Positions 61,215-64,000 of a stretch of DNA of 64,000 nt are shown here, piece after piece. The notes beneath the pieces are model-generated. The model had not been told where the DNA came from, ran no database searches, and saw nothing but the letters and a program-made list of their open reading frames with translations. Every line of letters begins with the position of its first letter. The first letter of the stretch is position 1. The stretch comes from Kushneria avicenniae (GTDB lineage Bacteria; Pseudomonadota; Gammaproteobacteria; Pseudomonadales; Halomonadaceae), in contig NZ_FOLY01000008.1 in NCBI RefSeq assembly GCF_900112585.1, positions 1 through 64,000 on the forward strand, read 5' to 3'. Position numbers and translations under genes: made by a program.

Positions 61215-62525
61215 TCAGAGCAGCAACTGGGCGACGACCGCCGAGCCCAGGTAGGTACCGGTAAAGACCAGCAGTGACACGATCACCAGCTTCTAGCCGG
61301 TCCGGCGGAACATGACAAACTCGTGCCGGCTCGGGGCCAGGCCGGCATAAGCCAGTGCCGGTGTGACAATGGCAAGAAAGTTGATGGCCGAAAGCTGCTC
61401 GACCAGCCATGCGCTGCCGGGGAAAAACGGCAGCGTCACGAGGATGCTGATCAGCGATACCCACGCCACTGCCGGCAGATAGAAGGGCACGAGGCGGGTA
61501 ATGACGAGCCCGGCCAGCGTCATCAGATACAGCATCACCATGCCCGGTAGTGCGCCCCAGAGCTGACCACTGCTGATGGTATTGCTCAGCCAGCCCACCA
61601 CGCACACCGCGGCCAGCGTCAGCGCCGTCCTGCCCAGCTGCTGCTCGGGGCGTACGGTGTCACTGTCCTGATCCGCGCCGCTTTTATGCACGGTCGAATC
61701 CTGGGCGGCCCCTTTCTTCAGGCGTCTGGCGTTCAGGCGGCGATAGAGCCATTCGGCGACCGGCAGGGCGATGAACAGCGACACATAAAGGCCGGTGGCA
61801 TAGGTCAACAGATTGCTGGCGCCGGAAAAGGCCAGCAGCTCCTCGCGCAGGGCCGGTACGGCTTCGGTCAAGGCGCCGGAACAGGCGGCCACCATGCTGG
61901 CGCTGCCCACGCCGCAGGCCATGGCCAGCGCATGAGGATCAAACAGATCCATCGACGCCAGAAAGCCCGCCATCAGCGCAAACCAGAGGGTGCCAAACAT
62001 GGTGCCGACCACATAGACCCCCATCACGCCGATGCCCTCGGGGCCCCTGAGGCCGTAACGATCCGAGATGATCGCGATGTTGGGTTCCCGTGCCACCGAA
62101 TAGGTCGCCCCGATGGCCTCGCGCCCCATCTTCAGCACCAGCACGGCGAAGGGCAGGGCGATCAGCATGGTGCCCAGATTGCCCAGCTCCTGAAGAATCA
62201 ACGCCGGCCCGGCGCTGATGATCTGATCGGTCGACGGCCCGATGGTGGAACCAAAGCGGGCGATGAACGGCATGATCGCAATCAGCGTCATCGGCGCGGC
62301 CGCAGCGCTCAGACGCGGCGGCGCCAGCGCATGAAATCGGGTAGAGAGATGCGGGTTCAGCACGATGGCCAGCGAAAAGGTATAGAACAGCGGCAGCAGC
62401 AGTAGCGTGCCGACCCCGGCCGGTATCTTGATAATGCCGATCCACTCGGCCAGCAGCGAGAGGATGACGACCAGCCCATGCAGACGCAGAACATCGAGCG
62501 GTGACATCCGGTTGGCAGCATTCAT
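61215..62525 (-). pseudogene. DUF3100 membrane protein gene with an in-frame amber codon near the end
   Basis: The leftward frame from the ATG at 62525 encodes a 410-residue integral membrane protein with about ten hydrophobic segments and the DUF3100 N-terminus (LAEWIGIIKIPAGVGTLLLL). It meets TAG at 61293-61295, after which the same frame continues KLVIVSLLVFTGTYLGSAVV and AQLLL to a TGA at 61215-61217, giving the last transmembrane helix. A Trp codon (TGG) changed to TAG is the simplest explanation. The truncated protein lacks the final helix, so activity is doubtful. Function of the family is unknown; membership recognised by sequence feel, moderate certainty. Confidence 0.78.
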
Positions 62526-62705
62526 GAAACGTTCCCAATGTGTTGTGTGCAGACACCGGCTGTGACCGGGCGGGGCCTATTGTAGGGGAGTCGTGAGCGT
62601 GAAGAAGGGTGTCAGGCCCGATGGCGGGCGGGATACGGGAAAACGCGTCGATGTGTCGCTGTCATGAAGCAATGAGCTATCGAGCACGCTCCTGGCGCTC
62701 TCGGC

Positions 62706-63656
62706 TCAACGTGCCTTGTCGAGAGCGCTTCGGTCAAAGGCGCTGGCCTCGGCCAGTAGCCAAACGATAAAGCGTTCGACGGCTGGAGACGCCTCACCAT
62801 TGGAGGGCGTCAAAAGCTCATACGTCATGGGCGAGGCGAGGACATGCTGCTCGCCGAAGGGGCGAACCAGCACGCCACTCTCCAGCCGGTCCATCACGAC
62901 AGGAAGGCTGGCGAGCATGATGCCGCGCCCGGCGATGGCCTGATCCATGGCCAGACCTGAAAGTGAGTAATGCCTTTTGGGCGGTGTCACTTGATCGGCG
63001 ACGCCGGCTGCATCAAGCCATTCCTTCCAGCCTGGAACGGCGGCGCTCTGTGGCGAGTCCCAGGCGACTTCAAGCAGGGTGTAATGTGCCAGGTCGGCGG
63101 GCGTCACGGGCTGGTCATGCTGCGCCAGCAGTGATGGCGCACACACCGGAAACAAAACATCGCCGAATAGATGATGGCTTGTCACTTCCGGCCAGGGGCC
63201 GCGACCATAGCGAATCGCCAACCGCGCACCATTGCCCTGCCAGGCAGGTGTCGTCAACGACTGACTGGCTTCCAGCGAGATATCAAGACCGCCAATTTGA
63301 GCATCGAACGCGGCCAGGCGTGGTAGCAGCCATAACTGCAGAAAAGAGGGCGGCGCGCTGAGCATCAGCGACGGTGTTTGTCGCGTGCTCTCTTGTGCCG
63401 TTACAACCCCCGCCGCGATGCGTTCAAGGCCGCTGTCGATGTCATGGGCCAGCTGATGCCCGACCTCATTGAGTTTTACGCCGTTGGCGTGCCGAGCGAA
63501 AAGCAGGACGCCAAGCCGGTCTTCAAGCTGTTTGACCTGACGGCTGACCGCACCGGGGGTAACGCCCAACCGGCTGGCGGCGTGCTTGAAGCTTTCGGTG
63601 CGCGCGGCCTCGGCAAAGGCCCGCAGCGCATTCAAAGGGAGTCGCTCGATCTTCAT
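62706..63656 (-). CDS. LysR-family regulator
   Basis: A 316-residue LysR-type regulator of the GcvA-like group. The winged helix at the N-terminus reads LNALRAFAEAARTESFKHAA, followed by LGVTPGAVSRQVKQLEDRLG. The effector domain starts near residue 95. It is divergent from the EamA transporter gene starting at 63753, with a 96-bp gap, so it probably regulates that transporter (inference from LysR habit). Confidence 0.92.
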   Translation of the reverse strand: MKIERLPLNALRAFAEAARTESFKHAASRLGVTPGAVSRQVKQLEDRLGVLLFARHANGVKLNEVGHQLAHDIDSGLERIAAGVVTAQESTRQTPSLMLSAPPSFLQLWLLPRLAAFDAQIGGLDISLEASQSLTTPAWQGNGARLAIRYGRGPWPEVTSHHLFGDVLFPVCAPSLLAQHDQPVTPADLAHYTLLEVAWDSPQSAAVPGWKEWLDAAGVADQVTPPKRHYSLSGLAMDQAIAGRGIMLASLPVVMDRLESGVLVRPFGEQHVLASPMTYELLTPSNGEASPAVERFIVWLLAEASAFDRSALDKAR

Positions 63657-63752
63657 GGCGTGAGTTTTCCTGAGTCTTGGCCTCCAGATTAATCGTTTGG
63701 CGACGACCCCGGCAAATGCTGCACTAAGCCTCTGTTACTGCCAGGAGGCAAC

Positions 63753-64000
63753 ATGCAAAACACCGGACAGTCGGGTAATGGCATGGCACCATCAGAGTGC
63801 GCATCACGTCGAAGGATGAATTATCAGGCCAGCGCATTGATGGTCATTTTTTGCCTTGTGCTAGGGGCTCAGCAGGTGGCCATCAAGATGGTCGCCGATG
63901 ATATCCCGCCACTGGCTCAGGTTGCGTTGCGCTCATCCATGGCGGCGCTTCTGGTGGCCGCATTGGTGTTTCGGCAGGGCATTCGCGTCTCTGAAATGCG
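63753..64000 (+). CDS. EamA/DMT-family transporter, N-terminal part
   Basis: An open frame from ATG 63753 (AGGAGGCAAC upstream, a good ribosome binding site) to the window edge, 82 codons. After a hydrophilic leader (residues 1-28) it shows a first transmembrane segment MVIFCLVLGAQQVAIKMVAD, then IPPLAQVALRSSMAALLVAA, the typical EamA pattern with Pro and Arg after the first helix. The gene continues outside the window. The LysR gene upstream is divergent. Confidence 0.82.
   Translation, partial: MQNTGQSGNGMAPSECASRRRMNYQASALMVIFCLVLGAQQVAIKMVADDIPPLAQVALRSSMAALLVAALVFRQGIRVSEM

Overview
The window looks like chromosomal DNA of a high-GC, marine or halophilic gammaproteobacterium, most likely from the Halomonadaceae (inference). 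The clues are protein families close to the E. coli and Pseudomonas types, a separate BioH and BioC in the biotin operon, a BirA-type operator, several TRAP and TTT uptake systems, and three Fur-box-headed TonB receptors. No rRNA, tRNA, CRISPR array or complete insertion sequence was seen. Genes are packed in short operons on both strands, often separated by strong hairpin terminators.

Layout. 1-110: start of a leftward gene, possibly VgrG. 197-5512: pobR/pobA for 4-hydroxybenzoate, followed by a DctPQM TRAP transporter. 5590-7025: a gene graveyard holding two decayed DctP relics around two copies of a small lipoprotein gene, one of them frameshifted. 7216-11251: M42 peptidase, glutathione S-transferase, glyoxalase I and an MscS channel. 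11398-15080: a D-galactonate operon (IclR regulator, dgoK, dgoA, dgoD). 15323-24616: ugd, a Fur-regulated TonB receptor, a FUSC protein, a PAS-GGDEF-EAL protein and an M20 amidohydrolase. 24866-31568: an AT-richer orphan flippase, two tandem exported carboxylesterases and AtoE. 31974-36447: DUF2235 hydrolase, SleB hydrolase, short-chain dehydrogenase, IsdG-like monooxygenase, a cupin gene with a stop codon, and PepE. 36598-38749: a frameshifted TonB receptor.

38762-46265 is a self-contained catabolic module: a LacI regulator, a 16-bp tandem repeat, two matching LacI-type operators 101 bp apart, tctC-tctB-tctA, a 24-bp tandem repeat, an enolase-superfamily dehydratase and a cytoplasmic alkaline-phosphatase-superfamily hydrolase. 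The pairing of the last two enzymes suggests uptake and breakdown of an esterified sugar acid; the substrate is unknown. 46354-52270 is the complete leftward biotin operon bioBFHCDA with a BirA box. 52531-54696 is a FhuE-like receptor interrupted by an amber codon.

55624-57295 is a visibly AT-rich three-gene operon (dual-OB protein, DUF488, DUF4326) that looks horizontally acquired. It and the 38-46 kb module are my two candidates for an undescribed system. The end holds a nitrilase-family hydrolase, an MFS exporter, a cobalamin riboswitch controlling a lone CbiM-like permease, a DUF3100 membrane protein gene with an amber codon, a LysR regulator and the start of an EamA transporter.

Five otherwise well-preserved genes carry a single disabling change (lipoprotein copy, cupin, two TonB receptors, DUF3100). 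That is either recent gene loss in this strain or residual sequencing error, and should be settled before the annotation is relied on.
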